The notes under the pieces: generated by a model | The model's input: the letters and a program-made list of their open reading frames with translations, nothing else | What the model was told of the DNA's origin: nothing | Databases searched by the model: none | Assembly (NCBI RefSeq): GCF_024494645.1 | Contig: NZ_JANHDJ010000002.1 | Coordinates: forward strand, 620,001-684,000 | Source of the DNA: Halohasta litorea | Lineage (GTDB): Archaea > Halobacteriota > Halobacteria > Halobacteriales > Haloferacaceae | DNA: 64,000 bases | Reading direction: 5' to 3' | Position numbers and translations under genes: made by a program | Shown here: in pieces, positions 1-9,800 of the stretch | Numbering within the stretch: position 1 is the stretch's first letter | How the letters are laid out: each line of letters opens with the position of its first letter

Positions 1-127
1 TTAAAATCAAGAGAATACCAGGGATGGCACTACCGAAGAGTTCCTCTCGCCATACCAGCGCGAAAATCCCTCCGTAGAGAACAACAGCACAGAATACGAG
101 GATAGCGAGCGTTCGAAGCGTTCCCAT
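1..127 (-). CDS. Small membrane protein, 3' part beyond window
   Basis: Reading leftward from an ATG at 125-127, 42 codons stay open to the window edge with no stop. The peptide starts MGTLRTLAILVF and has two hydrophobic stretches (about residues 5-25 and 33-42) separated by a charged WREEL turn, so it is probably a small integral membrane protein. The stop codon lies outside the window. It is divergent from the small genes that follow. I do not recognise the family. Confidence 0.5.
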   Translation of the reverse strand, partial: MGTLRTLAILVFCAVVLYGGIFALVWREELFGSAIPGILLIL

Positions 128-146
128 TACGAGATATTCAGCAGCG

Positions 147-347
147 ATGATAATGAAACCCGGGAGTCGCAATCGACCGAAACTGACCGTCGGCGGGATA
201 GTCAGAGCCGTCCTTTGTGATGTGCAGACGCAAGCGATTTCAGCCTCAGTCGTTGACGAATCCTATGGCGAAATCTGCTTGTTGGACACGAGGATTATCT
301 ACGAGAACCAGCCATCTAAGATGTATGCTCAAAACAGCTGGTGGTAG
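147..347 (+). CDS. Possible small ORF (66 aa), unrecognised
   Basis: A 66-codon frame with no recognisable domain, rich in basic residues at its N-terminus. Its stop is three bases before the next ATG, which would fit translational coupling with the membrane protein downstream. Nothing in the composition proves that it is coding, and it could be chance. Confidence 0.25.
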   Translation: MIMKPGSRNRPKLTVGGIVRAVLCDVQTQAISASVVDESYGEICLLDTRIIYENQPSKMYAQNSWW

Positions 348-350
348 CTA

Positions 351-614
351 ATGATTGATCCGCTGTCTCTCGGAATCGGCATCGTCATCGGTGCTGTCGT
401 TGGTATCGGCGGCAGCATCTGGTTCGTGAAGCGGAAACTCCAGCAAATGCAAAACAATATGCTTGGACCGATGGGCGGCATGATGCAGGACCCAGCAACC
501 CAACAGGACCAGCCGGACATGGAAGCCGTCATGGGAGATATGATGGACATGATGGAGAATCCAGACGGCGATGAATTGGACCTTGATGACGATGAGGTCG
601 ACTGGAAAAAGTAA
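351..614 (+). CDS. Small single-pass membrane protein with Met-rich, acidic tail
   Basis: The protein has 87 residues. Residues about 5-26 form one Gly-rich transmembrane helix with the small-residue repeats GIGIVIG and GGSIW. A short basic patch (VKRKLQ) follows, then a very Met-rich segment (MGGMM, MGDMMDMM) and an Asp/Glu-rich end. The basic patch right after the helix puts the C-terminus in the cytoplasm by the positive-inside rule (inference). The Met clusters could bind a metal or a protein partner, but that is speculation. No family is recognised. It is followed by a TATA-like element for the next gene, so it is probably its own short transcript. Confidence 0.6.
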   Translation: MIDPLSLGIGIVIGAVVGIGGSIWFVKRKLQQMQNNMLGPMGGMMQDPATQQDQPDMEAVMGDMMDMMENPDGDELDLDDDEVDWKK

Positions 615-675
615 TATGACTGATTAAAAACCACATACACATTCGGAAGGTTGGGATATTTTCTCAGGGCAATCG

Positions 676-682
676 TTTAAAA
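676..682 (+). promoter_or_regulatory. TATA box for the zinc-finger gene at 713
   Basis: The TTTAAAA element is centred about 34 bases before the ATG at 713, giving a predicted leader of only a few bases. It favours the ATG at 713 over the in-frame GTG at 683, which would lie upstream of the predicted transcript start. Confidence 0.5.
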
Positions 683-712
683 GTGAGTAGAAAACTCAAG
701 GCATGCCGACAG

Positions 713-1804
713 ATGACCGAAAGCACAACCGACCCGAATATGACCAGAGTAGAACACGTTGTTCTGAAACCGAACGCAGACGATATTAGCGTTGCTGCGA
801 CGGCCGAAGTACTACGCGCTGCAGGGCTTGATCAAGAACAATGTGACCCAAATAAATTCGACAGACTCGTTGAACAATGGAACACATCTGATCGCTGGAG
901 TGTCACCCGACACTCAACCACAATCCACGGCGATGTACGACAACCACACATAAACGGTATTCAGGAACACGATTATGCAGGAACTGTGTCTACTCGGCTC
1001 AAAACTCGAAGCTGGCACAACAAAATGATGGACACCGTAGAGTGCCCAGAATGTGGCTCTGAACACACACGCCTCTCACTTTACGGGCATCAAGACTCAC
1101 GGAGCTGCCGCGCACAACAAAATAAGAACGAAGTCAAAGAACGCGGACTACAGCAACTAACTACCCAATCAAAGTACCTCCGCGAACTAATTGAGGAACA
1201 CAGCGACGTTGGAATCAAAAAATTTGCAACAAAGTACGTGCCTGGCAGTCGAAACAAAAAGTCAGTACTTCGAAATTTGAGATACGCAACGCCAAATGGG
1301 ATCAAAAAAGCGCGACAGCAGTATCTCCCGGCACCTAACAAAAAGGGAACGACAGCCCAGATCGTGTGGCGGAACACAGATCACTGCATCGTGAAGACTG
1401 ATGACGCAATGCACGTCATTGACATCGAACATCCAGATCGGATCTACCGTCGACAATCATTGTACGTGAACCCAAGCATTGGCACCCTCATCAGTTACAA
1501 CCGTGATGGGTGGCGGGTTGGCGAAGCAATCACAAAATACGCAGGCAAAATCACAGAACAAATCTGGCACTCAGATCATGCTGTCATCGTGATTGAAACA
1601 GATGCTGGTACTGAACACACAATTAAAATCGATCACCCGATTGAGATTATCGGTCGTGATTCAAAATATCCAGATGAATTCGACTCCCATACGGACGCTA
1701 TCGATCACGGAGCGAATATCAGCATAGAAGCTAAGCCAACATCAGCCGGATTAATACCTGGAAAAATTGTTGCGGCCGATAACGGCGTTATCGTTGAACT
1801 GTAA
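713..1804 (+). CDS. Zinc-finger protein, unrecognised family
   Basis: The frame can be extended to a GTG at 683, but the TATA box at 676-682 places transcription start near 706, so the ATG at 713 (peptide MTESTTDPN) is preferred, giving 363 residues. Around residues 108-128 there is a CPECGSEH pair followed by a spaced His and Cys (YGHQDSRSC), which looks like one Cys2-His-Cys zinc site. The next ~90 residues are Lys/Arg/Gln-rich and may bind nucleic acid. The C-terminal ~160 residues read as beta-strand-rich, with alternating hydrophobic segments and many His and Asp residues. No catalytic motif is visible. It stands alone, with a 130-base AT-rich gap before the Mrr-type nuclease. Function unknown. 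Confidence 0.6.
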   Translation: MTESTTDPNMTRVEHVVLKPNADDISVAATAEVLRAAGLDQEQCDPNKFDRLVEQWNTSDRWSVTRHSTTIHGDVRQPHINGIQEHDYAGTVSTRLKTRSWHNKMMDTVECPECGSEHTRLSLYGHQDSRSCRAQQNKNEVKERGLQQLTTQSKYLRELIEEHSDVGIKKFATKYVPGSRNKKSVLRNLRYATPNGIKKARQQYLPAPNKKGTTAQIVWRNTDHCIVKTDDAMHVIDIEHPDRIYRRQSLYVNPSIGTLISYNRDGWRVGEAITKYAGKITEQIWHSDHAVIVIETDAGTEHTIKIDHPIEIIGRDSKYPDEFDSHTDAIDHGANISIEAKPTSAGLIPGKIVAADNGVIVEL

Positions 1805-1942
1805 ACCCAGACCCATCGCCACAGCAGCTTTAACCCGTCATCTCAACTAATCTGGTTCAGAGTTCTCTCCAATCAATACTGGAGTTGCCAGCCACTGACA
1901 ACGTATTTAGTACCTGCAATATATTCACCATATACTACTGAA

Positions 1943-3307
1943 ATGGCAGTCTTGGATGATCTCTCGGGGTTCGAATTTGAAGACGTAATCGAGGACGTAT
2001 TCCGGAACCTTGGCTACGAGAACGTCCGCCAAGCCACCCGAACAGCCGACGAAGGCCGAGACGTCATTATGGAAGAAGTCGTCGACGGGACCCGCCGAGC
2101 AGTCATCGTCGAATGCAAACACACCGACACCGTTGGCCGACCAGTCGTCCAAAAACTCCATTCAGCCATCGCCACCTTCGATTTCGACGGCCCAAAGCGA
2201 GGCATGGTCGTCACCACCGGGCGATTCACAGCCCCCGCCCAAGAGTACGCCGACAGACTACGGAAAAATGACGACCCGTATCCGATTGAACTACTCGGTG
2301 GAGAGGGACTCCGAGAAATCGCCGACGACATCGGCCTTGATCTCTACAATGGCCGCATCGAGATCCTCTGCAACGACGCCCTCCGCCCCTACGACGCCGC
2401 CACATCGGTCGCTGCGCCACTTCAAGAAGCGTTCCGTGACATCAACAATATCGACCAAGCCGAGCTCTCTGAGCCCCACTCACGAGTTCGGTTCCTCCCG
2501 ACAGTCACAATCACTGCAGATACGAACGCTGTTTTCGAGACATCAGTCGGTGTTATCCACCGAATCAACGACCGCACACAGTTCGTTGTCAATGCCGGAC
2601 GTGGCCATCCACACGTGGTCGACGACGCAGTTGCGACGTTGGTCATAGAGAACCTCCACACAACGGTTGAGCTGGACGATGATCGATTCCGAGACGTATT
2701 CGACCACGTTGACGAACAACGGTTCGGCCAGACCCAGACAGAGTACAAAGACTGGGCGGTCGATCACCTCCAGGACTACCATACGACGACAGTGACCTAC
2801 ACCGGCGGGAACAACGTCACGTACAACAAGACCTGCGAACCGAACCTATCCGACATCTCGGTCCAATCTATAGAACCGGTGTTTCTACCCGAAATACGCC
2901 TGTCGGCTGATCTCAAAGACTACTCGTATCCCTACAAGTACTACGCTGCAGGACCATCACGAGTTACCAGAGAAGACGGCATCCACCAATGCGTTCACTG
3001 CAACACGAAAGGTGTTGATGAGACTTACACCTACTGTGCTAACTGTGGCTCAATCAGCTGTGAAAGCCACATAAAAACCGAGCGACTGGAAAGTAAGCCC
3101 GTCTGTACGGGTTGTGCAATCACCGACCAGTTCGCACTGAAGACGAAGTACTTCTATAGCGAGGAGAATCTCGCTTCCTTCCGTGAAGAATATGCACAAA
3201 TGCCGATCCACGAGAAGGCCATGGAAAATAAGTTACTAATGGGTAGTGGCTTGGTGATGGCTCTACTCATGATGGTCGGTCTTGTTGTGGCGATTGGTAT
3301 GTTTTGA
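1943..3307 (+). CDS. Mrr-type restriction endonuclease-like protein with zinc ribbons and C-terminal membrane anchor
   Basis: Residues 5-110 fit the Mrr catalytic (PD-(D/E)XK) fold: an N-terminal helix with FEDVIEDVF, the metal-binding Asp in DEGRD (residue 40) and the ECK triplet at 57-59, then the usual 'GMVVTTGRFT' strand and helix. Mrr-family domains cut DNA, often modified DNA. The middle ~230 residues are not recognised. Residues about 350-395 carry several Cys pairs (CVHC, CANCGSISC, CTGC), consistent with one or two zinc ribbons, and residues about 432-453 form one strongly hydrophobic helix at the extreme C-terminus. A membrane-tethered Mrr nuclease could act on DNA as it enters the cell (inference). 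An AT-rich promoter region precedes the ATG, with TATA-like motifs in the 40 bases upstream. Confidence 0.75.
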   Translation: MAVLDDLSGFEFEDVIEDVFRNLGYENVRQATRTADEGRDVIMEEVVDGTRRAVIVECKHTDTVGRPVVQKLHSAIATFDFDGPKRGMVVTTGRFTAPAQEYADRLRKNDDPYPIELLGGEGLREIADDIGLDLYNGRIEILCNDALRPYDAATSVAAPLQEAFRDINNIDQAELSEPHSRVRFLPTVTITADTNAVFETSVGVIHRINDRTQFVVNAGRGHPHVVDDAVATLVIENLHTTVELDDDRFRDVFDHVDEQRFGQTQTEYKDWAVDHLQDYHTTTVTYTGGNNVTYNKTCEPNLSDISVQSIEPVFLPEIRLSADLKDYSYPYKYYAAGPSRVTREDGIHQCVHCNTKGVDETYTYCANCGSISCESHIKTERLESKPVCTGCAITDQFALKTKYFYSEENLASFREEYAQMPIHEKAMENKLLMGSGLVMALLMMVGLVVAIGMF

Positions 3308-3542
3308 TAAAGATGGTCTGTAGGTAAACATAATAAGTGTTTGATCACTGGTGAACCATCTTCTATGTGAACAAGTTCATCATACAGGGATTGTGTATTG
3401 AACCAATCCATGTGTGTGAAAATAGACCGCTACGCTTCGCTACAGTTGGTTTACCACACTCTAATGACACGCATTAATATATAATTACACAAACACACTC
3501 TTCTGTACTAAGTTGGTAGTGTTTCTAAGGATGTGTGAATCC

Positions 3543-4151
3543 TCAGTCTGCACCCCCCTTACCACTGTCTTGGGTGGTGAACTTGTTCATAGACACAGAT
3601 TCTCCGTGAACACCTTCAAAATCAATAATCACTCCTTTCTGCGGAGAATCCATTCCGGCTGAACCATACTGCATGATTTCGGCGGGGTCGTGCGCCCAAG
3701 CATATCCGTCCGGCCCAACAGCACCGTTTTCTCCATCGCCGTTAATCATGTCGTCAATAAGGTCATACGCGTACCGACGACTGACATTGGCAATGCCTTG
3801 AATGTTCTTTGGGAGAACCTTTGTGGCCTTATCATCTGACTTCTGAATATTGTTAGCGTACGTGACAATAGCCGAGATTTTTTCTTCCTTATTCGTCTTC
3901 TCAGCACCAATGTCTCCAAGAGTGTCCAACCGATTATGCAACTGATTATTTTCGTCTTCTAGATTACTGATTCGATCTTGGAGTTCCTCAATCTCATCGA
4001 GTGTACGAAATGTACACTCAATGAGGCCTTTTCGTTCCGTGAATGACACATCTGGAATTTCATTAACAAGTTTGTAATATGCCATACGAAGGTGCTTTTC
4101 TTCAGGTTCATTCTCCTCAATAATTCGGGCTTGATCATAGTCACGTGGCAT
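3543..4151 (-). CDS. Coiled-coil / HTH-like protein, unrecognised
   Basis: The protein has 202 residues. Residues about 50-78 form a heptad-like acidic coiled coil (DEIEELQDRISNLEDE). A segment with helix-turn-helix character follows (IQGIANVSRRYAYDLI, about residues 117-133), then a Gly-rich, probably extended C-terminus. A coiled coil plus HTH suggests a dimeric DNA-binding protein, but the family is not identified. On its own strand a GGTATAAATG element about 90 bases upstream of the ATG could be its TATA box. It is convergent with the Mrr-type nuclease gene. Confidence 0.55.
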   Translation of the reverse strand: MPRDYDQARIIEENEPEEKHLRMAYYKLVNEIPDVSFTERKGLIECTFRTLDEIEELQDRISNLEDENNQLHNRLDTLGDIGAEKTNKEEKISAIVTYANNIQKSDDKATKVLPKNIQGIANVSRRYAYDLIDDMINGDGENGAVGPDGYAWAHDPAEIMQYGSAGMDSPQKGVIIDFEGVHGESVSMNKFTTQDSGKGGAD

Positions 4152-4382
4152 CAGAATCTCACCACCCTACAGAGGTTGCTGCCTACACCGGCACAATCAT
4201 TTTTTGTGCTGTCTTTTTGTTGTGTCATTTTTATCCTGCATTTATACCTTATTTTTGCAGTAATATAAACTATGGGCTAGATGTCTGACGCAATTTCAAA
4301 TTTATCTACTAATATTATACATAACCTAAAGAAGGGGTAGAGCCCCAGTACATCATTATCAGGCGTAGTGAGAAGTAGAAAT

Positions 4383-4530
4383 GCTGTTCAAGAAGTAGTT
4401 TGGTACGACTACGATATCCCTACAGAGAAAACAAGGTGAATGGCTTGAGGTCATCCGGAGATCGATGATTCTCGAACAACTTGACCCCGAGGCAGTTCAG
4501 CTACTGACGAGGATTCCAAATTTAATCTAA
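4383..4530 (+). pseudogene. Decayed coding remnant, frameshifted
   Basis: This lies in a 600-base stretch without an intact gene. Frame one from 4383 reads AVQEVVWYDYDIPTEKTR and then stops. Shifting one base at about 4438 continues as EWLEVIRRSMILEQLDPEAV and on to a stop at 4530. Both halves have normal haloarchaeal codon and residue use, so this looks like the 3' end of a broken gene (possibly a mobile-element or regulator gene, not identified). The rest of 4152-4756 is AT-rich with T-runs at about 4199-4256, which are A-runs in the leader of the leftward gene. No other gene is visible. Confidence 0.4.
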
Positions 4531-4756
4531 AAACGAGTGGAGGGCTGCGGTGGAGGGTCTCTACGTCAACGGGGGACTTCTGTGGGGGCTGAGACTACAG
4601 ATTTTTCTACTAATCGATGACGGACCGTGTTTGTTAGCGTTTAGGCAATCGATCTGTACGACCACAAATAATGATCGGTGCCATGAACGTGTGAGTGTTA
4701 GTACGTTACTATCGTTACTATCATTGCCCAATTACGTTTTGTATACGTCATCTTTG

Positions 4757-5560
4757 ATGAATCGAAGTCAACGGATCCACATTGCTCCACTCGGTTTTGA
4801 ACACGACCGCATCGTTCTCCCCGCCAAAGAGTACGATGCAGACCACGTGATCCTCCTGGATTTCATTGCAGACAACATTTCTAGGCCAGCCTACCATCAA
4901 GACGTCATCGACGATTTAGAAACAGCAGGCATCACCATGACACAACTCGACTGTAACCTGTTTAATCTCTATGAGAGTATGTCCGTCATCGCAAACCAAG
5001 CTATCAAACACGACTCAGATGGCGACCAAGTGTACGTGAACCTCACAACCGGATCTACAATCACAGCCATCGGCGGCATGATCGCCTGCATGGTCACCGG
5101 AGCCGCAATCCCATACTACGTCAGAGCCGACGAGTACGCCTCCGGCACAGAACCTATCGGCCACGGCATGGAATTCGCCGACGAACTCCCACGATACCCA
5201 ATGGATGGCCCAGACGAGCAACAAGTCGCCGTCCTCGCATACCTCGCCTTCTGCAAACAAGAAGCAGAAACGGTTCCAGAAACCTACGATATCCGGAAAG
5301 ACGACCTCATCGAGTTCGGCAAAGAGAGTAAGTTACCGTTCGCCGCAGAGTACACTGGAGACACGAAAAAAGGGTACTACCGTCGACTTGACGCCCACGT
5401 CCTCGACCCGTTGCTCGACCGAGACTACATCACCATCGAAGCAGTCGGCCGATCAAAACGCGTCCATCCCACAAACATCGGGATCAACACCGCCAAAGCA
5501 TTCAGCTACCTCCTCCAAGAGACCGATGTCGACGTTCACCCTGAAGACATCAATATATGA
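4757..5560 (+). CDS. HFX_2341 (DUF6293) family regulator with CARF-like ligand-binding domain
   Basis: The frame is open from 4550, but the first 69 codons do not look like this family. The ATG at 4757 (MNRSQRIHIAPLGFEHDR) matches the normal N-terminus of HFX_2341-type haloarchaeal proteins, giving 267 residues. The first ~150 residues form a Rossmann-like domain with the strand-turn NLTTGST (about residues 94-100), equivalent to the nucleotide-binding turn of CARF domains (established for the CARF superfamily, inferred here). The C-terminal ~110 residues fit a winged-helix domain (YYRRLDAHVLDPLLDRDYI). CARF-HTH proteins usually control transcription in response to a nucleotide signal, sometimes next to defence genes. 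It is convergent with the McrBC operon, about 50 bases away. The ligand is unknown. Confidence 0.75.
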   Translation: MNRSQRIHIAPLGFEHDRIVLPAKEYDADHVILLDFIADNISRPAYHQDVIDDLETAGITMTQLDCNLFNLYESMSVIANQAIKHDSDGDQVYVNLTTGSTITAIGGMIACMVTGAAIPYYVRADEYASGTEPIGHGMEFADELPRYPMDGPDEQQVAVLAYLAFCKQEAETVPETYDIRKDDLIEFGKESKLPFAAEYTGDTKKGYYRRLDAHVLDPLLDRDYITIEAVGRSKRVHPTNIGINTAKAFSYLLQETDVDVHPEDINI

Positions 5561-5608
5561 ACACTCAATCAATTAAAAAAGAAATCTACCAAGTTCCTTA
5601 ATCTACGT

Positions 5609-6895
5609 TCAGAGATTACAACACGTCCTCAAGGCATTTTCAGCCGCATCTACAAGATTTTCCCTGTAATCCGCATACGTTGCTGCAGATGTCGCAGTTG
5701 GAAGGGTAACTGAGCGTAGTGAATAGGAATCGTCGACAACTGATCGAGAATCAGTCCAAGATGTTTGCTCGGGATATACAATCACGCCAGGCACGTCAAG
5801 AGCCAAAATGTACGAAGTCAATTGATACACGTCTCCGGAACTGGTAGATCCGGTTTTCCATTTGGCGTCACCGACAAGGCGGTACATCCCCGTCGAGTCA
5901 GAAATGACTACGTCGGGAGTCATCGAAACCGAGTGCGGTCCCTCAATGAGATTCGGGATCGAAGCTTGCCCCTCAACATGCCACCCTTCGTCTACTCGGT
6001 GGCTGGCCTCTCGAAATGCTCGTTCAACCATCGCCTCGAAAACACTGTTCATATTGAGGAATAAAGCGAACGACTGGCGGTGCCCAGGTGAAATATCCTC
6101 GAAGAATTCCTCGGAGAGAACAATGCGAGCTAATGAGAGTGCTGTCTCGTAATGCTGGTTGAGTCGTGTGAGATCAACTTGGTCTAACTCTGTGGCAGTA
6201 ACAAGTGTCTCTGAGACGTGTTGCCGGAGACGATTACGCTGGTAATCAAGACGGTCGGCGATATCGGTATCTTCGACAAGCGCGACAAGCCGACGAGTGG
6301 CAGTGAGAATCCCTTGGTTCAGTACCGTATCTGCAGTGTGTGCATCGTACTCGATTTCGAAGTCCGTCGGAACAGGACTCGAACGCTGTAACTGCTTAGT
6401 CAGGTTAATTCGCCCTCGAACCCGTTGGGCTGTTTCTTGCCGTCGTACGTAATCACGATGCAATCCTTGGTGTAGAACTTTTTCGAGTGCACTCGCGTAC
6501 AACGCACCTAATGCATCAATGAATGTTCTCGCCGGTGCAAGCGTGGTTGATGCATCGATGGTTTGTGCATCGATATCGAACGCAAACTGGAGTGCCCACA
6601 AGAGATTCGTGATCGTTTCTTTCGGCGTCACTTGGATTTGCAAACCACTAGGCGTAGTGACTACGCCAACGTGCTGAGCTGCCGACAACCGAACATTTCC
6701 AGAATGCGTGAATTCGAGCGTAATCGGTTTCGGGTCCGCATCAAGCGACTGGAGAAACGCGACATCCTCGTCACTCATCGGGAACGCGTCTGTTGTTTTG
6801 TGCTCGTCGAGTTCAATCGGATTACTGGGCGGATTTGTCTCACTCGTGGCAGTGATTGATCCGCCTGAAACAGCAATCTGGTCAGTTCTCTCCAT
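5609..6895 (-). CDS. mcrC: McrC-family subunit of McrBC-type restriction system
   Basis: The ATG at 6893-6895 (MERTDQIAVSGG) overlaps the end of the mcrB-like gene by 14 bases, the typical mcrB-mcrC arrangement, and is preferred over an upstream in-frame start. The protein has 428 residues, normal for McrC. The N-terminal half binds the AAA+ hexamer in the family. The C-terminal half has the PD-(D/E)XK signature: TPDVVI followed by VGDAKWK (about residues 333-352). McrC is the endonuclease subunit: it stimulates McrB NTP hydrolysis and cuts DNA after translocation by McrB. No sign of truncation. Methylation or other modification of the target DNA would be sensed by McrB. Confidence 0.88.
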   Translation of the reverse strand: MERTDQIAVSGGSITATSETNPPSNPIELDEHKTTDAFPMSDEDVAFLQSLDADPKPITLEFTHSGNVRLSAAQHVGVVTTPSGLQIQVTPKETITNLLWALQFAFDIDAQTIDASTTLAPARTFIDALGALYASALEKVLHQGLHRDYVRRQETAQRVRGRINLTKQLQRSSPVPTDFEIEYDAHTADTVLNQGILTATRRLVALVEDTDIADRLDYQRNRLRQHVSETLVTATELDQVDLTRLNQHYETALSLARIVLSEEFFEDISPGHRQSFALFLNMNSVFEAMVERAFREASHRVDEGWHVEGQASIPNLIEGPHSVSMTPDVVISDSTGMYRLVGDAKWKTGSTSSGDVYQLTSYILALDVPGVIVYPEQTSWTDSRSVVDDSYSLRSVTLPTATSAATYADYRENLVDAAENALRTCCNL

Positions 6896-9800
6896 TGACC
6901 GTCTCTGTTTGAATCTGTTCAACGATTTCCGTAACCGCTGAGGTTAATTGTTCGAATGCTCTATCGCTTAGCTCATCAAGATAGAGGTACGGATACTCGA
7001 ATTCAGGATCTTTCTCTGGATCGTCGGGTTGCCCCCATTCAATCCAATACGGATCGATCGTCTCAAGAATCGGGCGGAACGATTCGATGTCCTCCCGTGT
7101 GAGATCTCCTTTCCCCATGAGCCAATTCCACCGGAAACTGAACTTACCACCTTCTTTGAACTCAAACAGGCCGACGTTTGAATCAAATCCAGGCATCTCT
7201 ACATTCACTGATGGCCTTACTTCGCCACGTCCTGCATCAAGCTCTCCGATCTCGTTACCGATCTCCCAGAGTTCGAGAAGACGTTCGCGGAGTGGAGACT
7301 CCGCGTTTTGTTCAATCCGTTCTTTGAATGTCGCCGGAGTTCTCTCCCCGGCTGCCCATGCATCGTCGACAGTTGCTTGTTTCGCTCCGTCAGGTTCGAG
7401 TCGCTGTTCTAATGCCGCGTACTCGGAGATGCCCGCAATCGAACACAAGTCTTGATACAAGGATTCTGTTGAGAAATCCACGATTCGTTCTTCATCCCAG
7501 TCAATCAAACCAATGGCTACATTATCGAACAAATCTTGCTTGAGACGATCAAATTTCCCGAAGTAGTAATCTTCAAGCTGTGGTAACATATCGAACCGCC
7601 ACGTATCAGTCACTCCCGTCGCACGGTCATGGCCGAACAAGTGTGAATGCCCGATTTGTTTGCCTTTCCCGAGTTGATTCACACTACGAATCCGTGTGTT
7701 GAGTTCTTCGAGTGCAAGAATCGAAGCAGCAACGAGCTGGTCACGCCGTGACCCACCTTCTCGAACAACAGCTTCAGCATCCCCGAGATCATACGCTGTC
7801 ACTATTTTCTCGAAGTCCGGAGGGAACCCGTAAAACCGGAAGCGACGACGAAGCGCAGCATCAAGCAGCGCAATCGATTCATCCGCCGTGTTCATCGTCC
7901 CAATAAGATACAGATTCGGCGGTACAACGAACGATTCACTCGAATGGGCAAGACTTGACCGAGCTTCATTCGGTGCGTCAAGTCGTTTATCGAACTCCAG
8001 AAGCGTCATTAACTCACCGAAAATTTGGGCGAGGTTCCCACGATTGATTTCATCGATAATCAACACGTACGGTGGTGCGTTCTCTGGCGAGTCACTGTTC
8101 CGATAAGCGCGTTCAGCACGTTTACAAATCTGTTTGAACACACCTGGTTCGACAACATACTCAACAGCACCATCTCGTTCTTTAGCGGTGAGTCCCTCAA
8201 TGAAGTCTTCATACGAGAACGACGGGTGGAACGTCGTGAGCTCTAGTTGCTCATCTTTTGTTGGCCCATCTGTTCGCTCCGTAATCCACCATCGAGAGAA
8301 CTGCTGTGCAGTGTACGTTTTCCCCGTTCCTGGCGGCCCATAAAACACGAGTTGCCCGGTGTCTTCGAGCTGTTTCGCAATCGTTTTTGAATCAGTAGGT
8401 GGGTTACTTGGTGGTTCGATACGACCTCTCCCTTCTATGTCATATGCACCGTCCTGAAGAACACCCCATTTCACCTGATTGAGATTGACACGAACCCCGG
8501 CACGTGATTGGAGGTCGCGTCCGAGAGCCAAAAACACAGTCTCTGGTGGAGACGCCCGATTGATTGATCCGATGTTGTGTTGGTCTGCAAGGGCTATAAG
8601 CTCGTCTTCGAGTTCATCGTAGACGTTGAGAATACGTTCACACTGTTCAAATTTCTCGACCGTAATGGTAGTGTTTGGTTCTATCCCAGAGAGCGCTCGG
8701 CTCCACTGTTCAATATTCTCGGTGACAAGCTCTGTTGATAGTATATTGCCTTCTACGTTCTGACCGAGTTTTGTGAGTACATCCTCTGTCGCAGCTTTGA
8801 TGCTGTCGTACTTGTGAGATGATAAAACGTGTTCTCCAGGGTTTGCAACTCGCTTTTCAATATCGACTAAGTTGGAGAGTAATTCAGGTTCTCGTTCAGC
8901 AAGTACACATCTGATTGGTTCGAATGCGGTCGTTCGCACGAGTGTCTTGCGTGCCAACAGTCCAGTATCGATGTCCCACTCACTCACCGAGGGATGGTCC
9001 GTAGTGGGTACTGCAACCCAGTCGACGGGGTAGAGGTGAGGATGGCCGATAGAAACGTCTGGCACGTGATCGTTGAGGTACTCTGGCAAGTAATGGTACC
9101 CCGGTCGTTGAACCACTCCGATACCAAGTAATGTACCGCCATCTTTCGCAATGACGATTGTTCCAGGAGACAGTTTGTTTTTAAACCGGTTTAAATAGTC
9201 ACCAGCTTCCTCACTTTCCGAATCTTCAGTAGCTGTTTCAATCTCCCGGGAACTCAGATCCGAAAGATCGCCAATATCCCATCCGATAGAACACACACCT
9301 AATTCTTTCCATGCTGGCCACAGAACATCAGGGCCTCCGTCGCTTTCATGCCCTGCATTGAGTTGCCAGACATCTCGTCCAGCGATATCGTTTTGTTGGA
9401 ACCATTCGGTAACATTAGATTGTTCATTAGCCCAGTAACAATAGAAATCCAAGTGGCGAAGATGCGGATCAAAATTAAAATCTTGTTGTACGTCTTTGAA
9501 AATAGAGGCAGTATCTAAATATCGAGTTGTAGATGTAGAGATATCAAGCCCTAAGCAGGCTTTTAATGTTGATACACTTTGCTCGTTAATAATTGGGTAC
9601 TGCTGAGGATGAAGTAAACTAAGCAGTGCTGATTCCGTCCCAATCCCGATATTATGCAGTGACAGTTCTAACAAATCCTCAACTGCCGCATCCAATCTAG
9701 ACTCTTCTGCATCTGTCTCAAGAAGTATCTTGAACGTAGAAAGGAGTTGACTTTCCGTTCCTGAATCGGGCACTGCAGCATGATAAGCAGTTCCACCAAC

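Noticed and set aside
4199-4256. Several T-runs resembling archaeal terminators
   Set aside because: They lie in the leader of the minus-strand gene at 3543-4151 and next to its TATA-like element. On the plus strand no gene ends just upstream.
5015-5260. Minus-strand frame within the HFX_2341-type gene
   Set aside because: It is a shadow of the sense-strand regulator, which has a clear family match.
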